From the NCBI GenBank assembly GCA_020850915.1, contig JADZDV010000429.1, positions 1 through 6,317 on the forward strand: a stretch of 6,317 nucleotides of DNA, in the 5' to 3' direction. The DNA is from Chloroflexota bacterium (lineage in GTDB: Bacteria > Chloroflexota > UBA6077 > JADZDV01). This document shows, piece after piece, positions 1 to 5,508 of the stretch. The position numbers and the translations under genes were made by a program. The notes under the pieces are model-generated. The model saw only the letters and a list, made by a program, of their open reading frames with translations, was not told the DNA's origin and did not search any database. Each line of letters starts with the position of its first letter. The stretch's first letter is position 1.

Positions 1-490
1 GAACCTGATCGGCGAGGAGGGGCTGGGCTTCCGCTACATCATCGACGGCTGGAACGCCGAACGGATCCTGATCTCGGCCGAGTGTGTCGGTGACGGCCGC
101 TGGTTCGTGGACCGGGCCGTCAAATACACGAGTGACCGGGTGGTCTTCGGGCGGCCGATCGGCGCGAACCAGGGCGTCCAGTTCCCGATCGCCCAGGCGT
201 ACGCTCACCTCGAGGCGGCCGACCTGATGCGCTACCGGGCGGCGGAGCTGTTCGACAACGGCCAGCGGTGCGGCGCGGAGGCGAACATGGCGAAGCTGCT
301 CGCCAGCGAGGCCTCCTGGGAGGCGGCCAACGCCTGCATGACGGCGCACGGCGGCTACGGCTTCGCCATCGAGTACGACATCGAGCGCAAGTTCCGCGAG
401 ACGCGGCTCTACACCGTGGCGCCGATCAACAACAACCTGGTCCTGGCGTACGTCGGCCAGCACGTGCTCGGCATGCCGAGGTCGTACTGA
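1..490 (+). CDS. Acyl-CoA dehydrogenase, C-terminal part (5' end outside window)
   Basis: The frame is open from base 2 and gives 162 residues ending in TGA. It is the C-terminal helical domain of an acyl-CoA dehydrogenase, a flavoenzyme that puts a 2,3 double bond into an acyl-CoA and passes electrons to ETF. Visible marks are FGRPIG (residues 49-54) and the late HGGYGF (116-121), followed by an ERKFRETRLY segment. Where many family members have the catalytic Glu of a YEGT motif, this protein reads VAPI. A Glu at residue 20 in WNAER aligns instead with the helix-G Glu used by isovaleryl-CoA and long-chain dehydrogenases, so it is the likely base. The short C-terminus ending LGMPRSY looks natural. 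The CoA-transferase gene starts 21 nt later in the same direction, so the two are probably co-transcribed. Family is secure; substrate is unknown. Confidence 0.93.
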   Translation, partial: NLIGEEGLGFRYIIDGWNAERILISAECVGDGRWFVDRAVKYTSDRVVFGRPIGANQGVQFPIAQAYAHLEAADLMRYRAAELFDNGQRCGAEANMAKLLASEASWEAANACMTAHGGYGFAIEYDIERKFRETRLYTVAPINNNLVLAYVGQHVLGMPRSY

Positions 491-497
491 TGTCCGC

Positions 498-502
498 GGG
501 AG
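498..502 (+). promoter_or_regulatory. Shine-Dalgarno for the CoA-transferase GTG start
   Basis: GGGAG lies 9 nt before the GTG at 512 and supports that start. It sits in the 21-nt gap after the dehydrogenase stop, which fits coupled translation in an operon. Confidence 0.6.
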
Positions 503-511
503 CGTGCTGAG

Positions 512-1705
512 GTGGCGCTGCCGTTACAGGGGCTGCGCGTCGTCGCGCTGGAACAGGCGGTGGCCGCGCCGTTCTGCTCGCGCAACCTGGCCGACCTGGG
601 CGCGGACGTCGTGAAGATCGAGCCGCCAGGGGGCGACTTCGCCCGGGCGTACGACACGGCCGCCCGTGGCTTATCGGCGTACTTCGTCTGGTTGAACCGC
701 GGCAAGCGCAGCCTCGTGCTGGACCTGAAGAAACAGGCGGCCAGGGAGGTTCTTCGCGCGCTGCTGCTGAAGGCGGACATCTTCGTCTCTAACCTGGCGC
801 CAGGGGGGCCGGAGCGGCTCGGCTTCGACTACGAGTCGCTCCGCAAGGAGAACCCAGGTCTGATCTGGTGCCGCATCTCCGGCTACGGCCTGGACGGGCC
901 GTACCGCGACCGCAAGGGCTACGACCTGCTGCTCCAGGGCGAGGCTGGCATCATCTCGATCACCGGCACGCCGGAGAGCCCGGCCAAGGTTGGCTTCTCG
1001 ATCGCCGACGCCTGTTCCGGCTTCTACGCGTTCAGCAGCATCCTGCTGGCGCTGCGAGTGCGGGACCAGACCGGCGAGGGGCGAGCGATCGACGTCTCGA
1101 TCCTCGAGGCGCTGGCGGAGTGGGTCCAGCCGCAGGCGTACTACGCGATGTATCGCGGCGTCAACCTGCCGCGCACGGGGATGCGCCATAACATCATCGT
1201 GCCGTACGGCCCCTACCGCGCCGGCGACGGCAAGAGCGTGAACCTGGCCGTGCAGAATGACCGCCAGTGGCGCCACCTGTGCGAGATCGTCCTGGAGCGC
1301 CCGGACCTGCCGGCCGATCCCCGCTTCACGACGCCAGAGGGGCGGTTGATCAACCGCGAGGCGCTCGAGCCGGCGATCGAGGAGGCGCTGAGCCGCTTCA
1401 CGAGCGACGAGGTGGTCCAGCGCCTGGAGCGAGCCGACGTGCCATTTGGCCGGCTGAACGAGATGACCGACCTGGCCAGCCACCCGGCGCTGGTCGGCCG
1501 GGACCGCCTGCGCGACGTCGAGACCCCCGTCGGCACCCTCCAGGCGTTCCTACCCCCCTTCAACCTTTCGGGCATCGAGCCGGAGGTCGGCCCGGTGCCA
1601 ACCCTCGGCCAGCACAACGCCGAGGTGCTGCGCGAGCTGGGCTATGCAGACGAGCAGATCGAGACGATGCGAGCCGAGGGAGCGATCGCCGAGGAAGGCA
1701 ACTAG
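512..1705 (+). CDS. CaiB/BaiF family (class III) CoA-transferase
   Basis: This is a complete 397-residue protein, the normal length for the family, starting at GTG with GGGAG 9 nt upstream. Class III CoA transferases move CoA between a donor acyl-CoA and a free carboxylic acid in the cytoplasm, through an aspartyl-CoA thioester. The family marks are in order: the N-terminal ADLGADVVKIEPPGGD (about 27-42), NLAPGGPERLGFDY (94-107), RISGYGLDGPY (121-131), YDLLLQGEAG (137-146), and SIADACSGFYA (163-173), where Asp166 matches the catalytic Asp. TGEGRAIDVSILEA follows (187-200), and a C-terminal GQHNAEVLRELG closes the fold. The N-terminal half resembles the group often annotated as mesaconyl-CoA or succinyl-CoA-dependent transferases, but this does not fix the substrate. 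Together with the upstream dehydrogenase it suggests activation and then oxidation of an organic acid. Confidence 0.95.
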   Translation: MALPLQGLRVVALEQAVAAPFCSRNLADLGADVVKIEPPGGDFARAYDTAARGLSAYFVWLNRGKRSLVLDLKKQAAREVLRALLLKADIFVSNLAPGGPERLGFDYESLRKENPGLIWCRISGYGLDGPYRDRKGYDLLLQGEAGIISITGTPESPAKVGFSIADACSGFYAFSSILLALRVRDQTGEGRAIDVSILEALAEWVQPQAYYAMYRGVNLPRTGMRHNIIVPYGPYRAGDGKSVNLAVQNDRQWRHLCEIVLERPDLPADPRFTTPEGRLINREALEPAIEEALSRFTSDEVVQRLERADVPFGRLNEMTDLASHPALVGRDRLRDVETPVGTLQAFLPPFNLSGIEPEVGPVPTLGQHNAEVLRELGYADEQIETMRAEGAIAEEGN

Positions 1706-1775
1706 CCGAATCGGGGACAGGGCCAACTGACACGAAGCTCTCGCGCCGCAATGAGATCCGAGGGAGATCGGGACG

Positions 1776-2054
1776 ATGAGCACGGAAGCCGGGCCATCGG
1801 CATCAAAGACGTGCCCGAGCTCGTTCGTCTGGCCGAAGAGGTCCGCCAGACGCGCCGACCGCGTGTCCTTCACCAAGCAGGTGAAGAGCTGGCGGTGATT
1901 GTCCCGCCTCCTTCGCGTCCGAAGCGAGAGAGATCGACCGCTCACGGCAGACGATCCGTTCTTTCGTTCGCTCGGCTCCGGGTCCAGCGACACCCCGGGC
2001 GGCGCGCCGGGTGACAGACACAACGGCCTGAAACTGGTGCACCGTCCACGGTAA
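1776..2054 (+). pseudogene. Frame-disrupted antitoxin-like gene (PHD/VapB-like, solitary type)
   Basis: The conserved core IKDVPELVRLAEEVRQ then PRVLHQAGEELAVIVPPP (about 1799-1912) resembles small DNA-binding antitoxin-like proteins common in Chloroflexota. It reads in the frame of base 1751. The expected tail, RPLTADDPFFRSLGSG with a later PGG and H, is present but in the +1 frame, ending at TAA 2052-2054. The natural start also appears to be in that other frame: ATG 1776 (MSTEA) has GAGGGAG 9 nt upstream (1760-1766), while ATG 1751 has no Shine-Dalgarno. The intact gene would therefore need two frame corrections, one near 1788-1796 and one near the (GA)4 run at 1926-1933, where loss of one GA explains the shift. 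No toxin gene follows. Family assignment is from remembered patterns. A real two-frame gene or sequencing errors remain possible, and the unbroken 1751-2014 frame could still make a shortened product. Confidence 0.6.
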
Positions 2055-2101
2055 GAGAGGCCGCTCGCTCCGTATCCGTCGTCGCGACGCCGAGTTGTCA
2101 G

Positions 2102-2118
2102 TGACGGCTCTACCGTCA
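2102..2118 (-). other. Small hairpin overlapping the binding-protein stop codon
   Basis: TGACGG and CCGTCA form a perfect 6-bp stem around a 5-nt loop. On the - strand the stop TGA is the first part of the stem. A 10-nt palindrome (CGTCGCGACG) lies beyond it at 2080-2089. There is no T run, so this is at best a weak 3'-end structure between two convergent operons and not a standard intrinsic terminator. Confidence 0.3.
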
Positions 2119-3336
2119 GGGCGCTGGCGGCAGGTCGGCCACCCACTCGGGGTGCTCGGCGAGCGACTTCTTCAGGAAGCTCAGGCTCATGATCTTCTCG
2201 ATGTCGATGTCGCCCTTGATCTTCTTGTTCTCCAGCAGCAGCTTCTTCTGCTCGGCGACCATGTCCAGCACCAGGCTGCTGACGCGCGGGTCGAACGGCA
2301 CGAAGCGGATCGACTTCTTCGCCGTGTCGAGCTCTAGCCCGGGCGCCCAGCGGGTCGTGATCTCCGCTGCCTGATCCAGGTTCTGACGGGTCCACCAGCA
2401 GGTCTCCAGCCAGCCCTCGACCATGCGCTGGACGACGTCCGGCTGGGAGACGACCACGTCCGGGCGGGTGATGAAGAAGGCGCCGTAGGAGATGTAGCCG
2501 CCGCCGCGCTGGACGAGGTAGGTGCCCGGCACTTTGTCCATGACCAGCGTGCCGTACGGCTCCAGGCTGGACGAGGCGTCGATCTGGTTGGTCTGGAACG
2601 CTGCCACGGTCCGCTCCGGGGCGACGTTCATGATCTGGACGCTGTCCGGCGAGATCTTCGCCCGGCTGAGCGCCGCGCGGAGGTACTCGTCTGGCGTGCC
2701 GCTCGCCAGCACGCCGACCCGCTTGCCAGCGAGGTCTTCGATCTTCTTGATGCCGGAGTCCTTCGTCGCGACGATCGCGAAGGCCGTGTCGCGGTATTTC
2801 TGCGTCGCGTCGCCGAACGACATGCCCAGCACCGTGAACGGCAGTCCCTGGTCCACAGCCGGCAGGAAGTTCGCGAAGGCGTTGGTGATGTAGTCCGCCT
2901 CCTTCGCCTGGATGGACTTGACGATCTCCGCGCCGGTGCCGAACGTGGTGAGCTTCACGTCCAGCCCGCGCTTGAGCCAGAAGCCCTTCTCGACCGCGAC
3001 GAAGAACGGCACGGAGGTCATGTTGTTCGACGAAGTCACCTTCACCGTGGTGATGGGGCCAGAGGGTTTGGCCACGGCCGGGCTGGCGGCCGGGGCCGCC
3101 GCCGCTGGCTGAGGCGGGCCGGCCGGCTTCGCGGCCTCGGCAGACGCGGCCGGCTTTGGCGCTTCGGCCGGTTTCGCGGCCGGGGCGCTCGTGGGCGCCG
3201 CGGCTGGCTGGGCTGGCGCGGCCGGGGGTGCGCTCTGGCAGGCCGCTGCCAGCGGCAGCGCCGCTCCGGCGCCCAGGAACAGGCGAATGAATCGTCGGCG
3301 ACCGACGGGACTCTTGAGGTCAGCTTCCAGGGTCAA
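2116..3336 (-). CDS. ABC transporter substrate-binding lipoprotein, NitT/TauT (SsuA/THI5-like) family
   Basis: This is a 406-residue lipoprotein starting at TTG. The start is supported by GGAGG 8 nt upstream and by a well-formed signal peptide just after it. Residues 12-18 (GRRRFIR) are Tat-like, a hydrophobic stretch follows, and the lipobox LAAAC puts the lipidated Cys at 33. An Ala/Pro/Lys-rich linker of about 60 residues (34-94) would hold the domain away from the membrane. The binding domain (about 97-400) has hallmarks of the NMT1/THI5-like fold: VPFFVAVEKGFWLKRGLDV (109-127), TGAEIVKSIQAKEADY, IEDLAGKRVGVL, and a later FQTNQIDAS. Such proteins deliver sulfonates, nitrate, pyrimidine precursors or various organic anions to an ABC importer. 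No permease or ATPase gene is adjacent, so it is an orphan here. It follows the PrpD-like gene by 71 nt in the same direction and may share its transcript. Confidence 0.92.
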   Translation of the reverse strand: MTLEADLKSPVGRRRFIRLFLGAGAALPLAAACQSAPPAAPAQPAAAPTSAPAAKPAEAPKPAASAEAAKPAGPPQPAAAAPAASPAVAKPSGPITTVKVTSSNNMTSVPFFVAVEKGFWLKRGLDVKLTTFGTGAEIVKSIQAKEADYITNAFANFLPAVDQGLPFTVLGMSFGDATQKYRDTAFAIVATKDSGIKKIEDLAGKRVGVLASGTPDEYLRAALSRAKISPDSVQIMNVAPERTVAAFQTNQIDASSSLEPYGTLVMDKVPGTYLVQRGGGYISYGAFFITRPDVVVSQPDVVQRMVEGWLETCWWTRQNLDQAAEITTRWAPGLELDTAKKSIRFVPFDPRVSSLVLDMVAEQKKLLLENKKIKGDIDIEKIMSLSFLKKSLAEHPEWVADLPPAP

Positions 3337-3344
3337 CGGGGTGT

Positions 3345-3349
3345 CCTCC
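3345..3349 (-). promoter_or_regulatory. Shine-Dalgarno GGAGG for the TTG start of the binding protein
   Basis: GGAGG on the - strand sits 8 nt before TTG 3336-3334. There is no competing ATG near the signal peptide, so this site decides the start. Confidence 0.75.
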
Positions 3350-3354
3350 GAGCG

Positions 3355-3383
3355 GATCCCGCGGGAACGTAGAGCGCGGGATC
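3355..3383 (-). repeat. 9-bp inverted repeat in the prpD-like/binding-protein gap
   Basis: GATCCCGCG (3355-3363) and CGCGGGATC (3375-3383) are perfect complements around an 11-nt loop. The structure ends only 5 nt before the Shine-Dalgarno of the binding protein, so in mRNA it could affect ribosome access or transcript stability. As DNA it could also be an operator. There is no T run. Confidence 0.5.
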
Positions 3384-3389
3384 GTTAGG

Positions 3390-3407
3390 CGTCCGGCAGG
3401 CCGGACG
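3390..3407 (-). repeat. 7-bp hairpin directly after the PrpD-like stop codon
   Basis: CGTCCGG and CCGGACG form a perfect 7-bp GC-rich stem with a 4-nt loop, directly abutting the stop codon at 3408-3410. The sequence after it on the - strand (CCTAACGATC) lacks a T tract. It is more likely an mRNA-stabilising or attenuating hairpin between two co-transcribed genes than a terminator. Confidence 0.5.
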
Positions 3408-4769
3408 TCAGGCATGGCGGGCGTGCTGCCGCACGAGGCGGGGCAGCTCGTCCAGCGGTATCGCGCCGTCGAAGCGATCGACCAGGCGCATGACCGCCTC
3501 AACTCCCTCATCGGACAGGAGCGGGCGGCTCAATTCGCGGAACTTCTCCAGCAGCTCGTCGTCGGTGTATGGCCGCTGGTAGTCGCCGCGGGGGCTCTCA
3601 CAGGTCCGGGTCATTGCGCGACCGTCGCGCAGGGTGACCGTCACACGCCCCGGCTTGAGGCGGGGCGCGACGGCGGTCAGGGCGGGGTCCTCCGTCACAG
3701 ACACCCGGCGACGGAGCGCCACGAAGGCCGGGTCGTGCAGACGCGACTCATCGAACGCCGTCCGGCCGGCGTGGCCGAGCAGCACGATCGCCGCGGCGGC
3801 GTGGGGCAGGGAGTACCGCGCCGCGAAGGCGTTGACTGGCTCGGTCTCCTTCATGTTGGCCGCGAAAGCCCAGGTGGCCACGTCGATGCGCTCGATCTCG
3901 TCCGGCCCCGGCGCCAGCTCGCTGAGGATCTCCTCCAGGGCATCCAGCGCCGCGTAGATCGGCGTGCAGCAGGAGCGCAGGCGGATCTGGCTGCGGGTGA
4001 TCTCCCACACGTCGCCGAGCCCGTCGGCGAGGTGGGTGGGATCGAAACCCTCGCCCACCAGCTCTGAGAAGGCCAGCTCCACGGCGTCGTCGCGGGCCTG
4101 GAAGCCAGCCAGGGTCAGCTCCGGCGCCAGCGTCCCGACCAGCCCGCTCATTCCGCCGGCCACGTTCAGCGCCGTGCCGCCGACGACCGTGTTGGCGTAG
4201 GTGGGCGTCAGCACCAGGTTGGCGCCGATCCGGAGCGCCCGGTCGAGCTGCATCGCGTCGAGCCCCCGCATCCTGGCGCCGGCCGCCACGGCGCCCATCA
4301 AGGGAAACTGCCCGTTGTGGTGGGCGAGCGGCTTGCGCTTGGTAGCGAGCGCGGTCCTGACCGCCACCTCGTACGACAACACCAGCGCCGCGAGCGCCTC
4401 CTGGCCGGTGCCGCGCCGCGCCTCGCCCACGGCGAGAATGGTCGGTGTGGCCTGCGCCGCTGACTGGCTGAAGGCGTAGCGGTGGGTCTCGCACAGCTCG
4501 AGGGTGCGGCCGGCAATGCCGTTGAGCAGCGCGGCGGTACGCACGTCCGCCGTTGGAAAGCCGGCGGCGTAGATGGTCGCCTCGTGATGGCTGCCGGGCG
4601 TTGCCAGGCGAGCGGTCAGGTTGACGACTTCCGGCTCGAGCGCGCCGGCCAGGATGACGCCGAGGGTGTCCAGGAAAACCAGCTTCGAGCGCTGCTGGAC
4701 AGCCGGGGGGATCGCCTCCCAGGGCGTCTCCGCCACGAACCGCGCGAGCGCCTCGATCTGCCGTGCCAC
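3408..4769 (-). CDS. MmgE/PrpD family protein, divergent active site
   Basis: I place the start at GTG 4769 because AAGGAG lies 5 nt before it and the protein then begins like the family (MARQIEALARFV, then WEAIPPAV and KLVFLDTLGVILAGA at 30-43). This gives 453 residues, normal for MmgE/PrpD. Family members include 2-methylcitrate dehydratase and cis-aconitate decarboxylase, but most are uncharacterised. The N-terminal helical domain covers about 1-250; a second domain with FAARYSLPHAAAA (315-327) follows. The usual HALDFDDT-type motif reads GRTLELCETH (87-96), the downstream His positions read SQSAAQ (101-106), and the expected Lys near GGTALN (197-202) is missing. It may therefore do different chemistry. 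An in-frame ATG at 4805 would add 12 residues and could be used from a leaderless message. It is probably co-transcribed with the downstream binding-protein gene. Confidence 0.9.
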   Translation of the reverse strand: MARQIEALARFVAETPWEAIPPAVQQRSKLVFLDTLGVILAGALEPEVVNLTARLATPGSHHEATIYAAGFPTADVRTAALLNGIAGRTLELCETHRYAFSQSAAQATPTILAVGEARRGTGQEALAALVLSYEVAVRTALATKRKPLAHHNGQFPLMGAVAAGARMRGLDAMQLDRALRIGANLVLTPTYANTVVGGTALNVAGGMSGLVGTLAPELTLAGFQARDDAVELAFSELVGEGFDPTHLADGLGDVWEITRSQIRLRSCCTPIYAALDALEEILSELAPGPDEIERIDVATWAFAANMKETEPVNAFAARYSLPHAAAAIVLLGHAGRTAFDESRLHDPAFVALRRRVSVTEDPALTAVAPRLKPGRVTVTLRDGRAMTRTCESPRGDYQRPYTDDELLEKFRELSRPLLSDEGVEAVMRLVDRFDGAIPLDELPRLVRQHARHA

Positions 4770-4774
4770 AATCG

Positions 4775-4780
4775 CTCCTT
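4775..4780 (-). promoter_or_regulatory. Shine-Dalgarno AAGGAG deciding the PrpD-like GTG start
   Basis: AAGGAG on the - strand is followed by 5 nt and then GTG 4769. The upstream alternatives, ATG 4805 and the start of the open frame at 4928, have no comparable site. Confidence 0.7.
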
Positions 4781-4810
4781 CCCCGAAGGCGAAGAGGTGT
4801 GCCATGGCCG

Positions 4811-4816
4811 ATTGTA
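4811..4816 (-). promoter_or_regulatory. Candidate -10 element for the PrpD-like operon
   Basis: TACAAT on the - strand matches the sigma-70 -10 consensus at 5 of 6 bases, rare in such GC-rich DNA. I see no good -35 box. Transcription would begin at about the ATG at 4805, giving either a leaderless message from that ATG or a leader of roughly 36 nt to the GTG at 4769. Confidence 0.4.
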
Positions 4817-4869
4817 CCGCCCGGCTTCCCCTGCTGGAACAGACGGCACACGTTCCGCGGACTCGAGCG

Positions 4870-4897
4870 TTGACCAGTGGGTCGGACGTTATGTAAC
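4870..4897 (+). promoter_or_regulatory. Candidate sigma-70 promoter facing right
   Basis: TTGACC (4870-4875, 5 of 6 to the -35 consensus) is followed after 16 nt by TGTAAC (4892-4897, 4 of 6 to the -10 consensus). It is placed correctly to transcribe the small frame at 4927 and points away from the PrpD-like gene, so the two promoters would be divergent. Confidence 0.35.
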
Positions 4898-4926
4898 ACC
4901 CAGCTTGCGGCCCCCGGAGGCGCAGC

Positions 4927-5121
4927 ATCGGCCGTTATCATGAGAAAGCCGGCCACCGGGTCCGGGAGCTCGATCAGTCCCCTGATTCGCTCAACTGGTC
5001 CGACCTGACAGAGGTGCTGTATCTCACGACGGGAGACTCCCGCCGGGCCGTCGAGCGGACGGTCGCCGCGGCTGGCGCTGCCCTTCAGGATCCTCAAACC
5101 GCGGCACCGTGTCGCCAATGA
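4927..5121 (+). CDS. Possible small protein with an ATC start (or gene with a lost start)
   Basis: A frame runs from ATC 4927 to TGA 5119-5121 (64 codons). GGAGG (4916-4920) lies 6 nt before the ATC, and a plausible promoter lies upstream at 4870-4897. The product begins IGRYHEKAGHRVREL, continues with LNWSDLTEVLYLTTGD, and has a helical RRAVERTVAAAGAAL segment, which reads like a real compact protein rather than Arg/Pro-rich shadow translation. There is no ATG, GTG or TTG in frame before GTG 5014. ATC is a very rare start, so either it is used, or an ATG has mutated and this is a recent pseudogene. The last 98 nt overlap the 3' end of the PIN-like gene in convergent orientation. I recognise no family. 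Confidence 0.35.
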   Translation: MGRYHEKAGHRVRELDQSPDSLNWSDLTEVLYLTTGDSRRAVERTVAAAGAALQDPQTAAPCRQ

Positions 5122-5470
5122 CGGCGATCATCCGCCCGCCGCGTGCCACTCGGTTCGCGTGGACGGCCTCAACGTCGTCAATGAGCGCTTGCAGCCGAGC
5201 CAGTCCCTGAGGTCGACGAAGGTTGAATGAGACCACCGACATTCCAGGGTAGCTCAGCGTGCGATTCATCCGTCTTCGCTTGGCCAGGGCGAGAAAGTGG
5301 CGACGATTGAACGTGTAGACCAGAGCGGTGCGCTCGGACGCTGCCCGGGCGATCACATGGTCGGGGGTCTCGGTGCCGAAGTGTTCGCGCACCAGCAGCA
5401 CCTCGTAACCGCGTTGGGAGAGGAAAGCGCCGATGGCGCCAGGAACGTCCTCATCCGTCGTGACGGTCAC
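5024..5470 (-). CDS. DUF5615-like PIN-fold protein, probable toxin
   Basis: This 148-residue protein follows the MerR-DUF433 gene by 38 nt in the same direction. The pattern is that of the DUF5615 (Mut7-C/PIN-like) family, predicted RNases: an N-terminal strand with acidic residues (TTDEDVP, 4-10), a helix then GYEVLLVRE (21-29), TPDHVIARAA (35-44), ALVYTFNRRHFLAL (49-62), and a C-terminal helix LARLQALIDDVEAVH (90-104). The usual NRRDF acidic residue reads His58, so activity may be weakened. The fold seems to end near residue 125 (VPRF); the remaining 23 residues are Arg/Pro-rich and may be read-through beyond a lost stop. GTG 5470 is used as the start, but it has no clear Shine-Dalgarno, so coupling to the upstream gene is likely. 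The likely role is the toxin of a type II pair. Confidence 0.78.
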   Translation of the reverse strand: MTVTTDEDVPGAIGAFLSQRGYEVLLVREHFGTETPDHVIARAASERTALVYTFNRRHFLALAKRRRMNRTLSYPGMSVVSFNLRRPQGLARLQALIDDVEAVHANRVARGGRMIAVIGDTVPRFEDPEGQRQPRRPSARRPGGSLPS

Positions 5471-5508
5471 CTGGGCCGGCGCGGTCGGCGACAGGGGAGA
5501 GCCCGCTC

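Noticed and set aside
490..510. ATG overlapping the dehydrogenase stop, giving a 6-codon frame before the GTG at 512
   Set aside because: It could be a tiny coupling peptide, but a chance ATG is as likely; nothing else supports it.
671..1483. 270-codon open frame on the - strand inside the CoA-transferase gene
   Set aside because: It is antisense to a gene with clear family motifs, and its product is rich in Arg, Ala, Gln and Val with no recognisable domain. GC-rich codon bias leaves such frames open by chance.
1706..1775. Intrinsic terminator after the CoA transferase
   Set aside because: I found no stable inverted repeat with a T run here.
1550..2395. 281-codon - strand frame across the end of the CoA transferase, the relic and the binding-protein gene
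   Set aside because: It crosses three better-supported regions in the wrong frame or strand and shows no motifs.
3090..3240. GC-rich repetitive stretch as a DNA repeat element
   Set aside because: It is the coding sequence of the Ala/Pro/Lys linker of the lipoprotein; the repetition is explained by amino-acid composition.
4770..4928. Longer PrpD-like protein starting at 4928
   Set aside because: The extra 53 residues do not resemble the family N-terminus, there is no Shine-Dalgarno at 4928, and the -10-like box at 4811-4816 would lie inside the gene.
3748..5118. 456-codon open frame on the - strand overlapping the PrpD-like and PIN-like genes
   Set aside because: The product is mostly Arg/Gly/Ala/Pro low-complexity sequence and runs in another frame through a well-supported gene.
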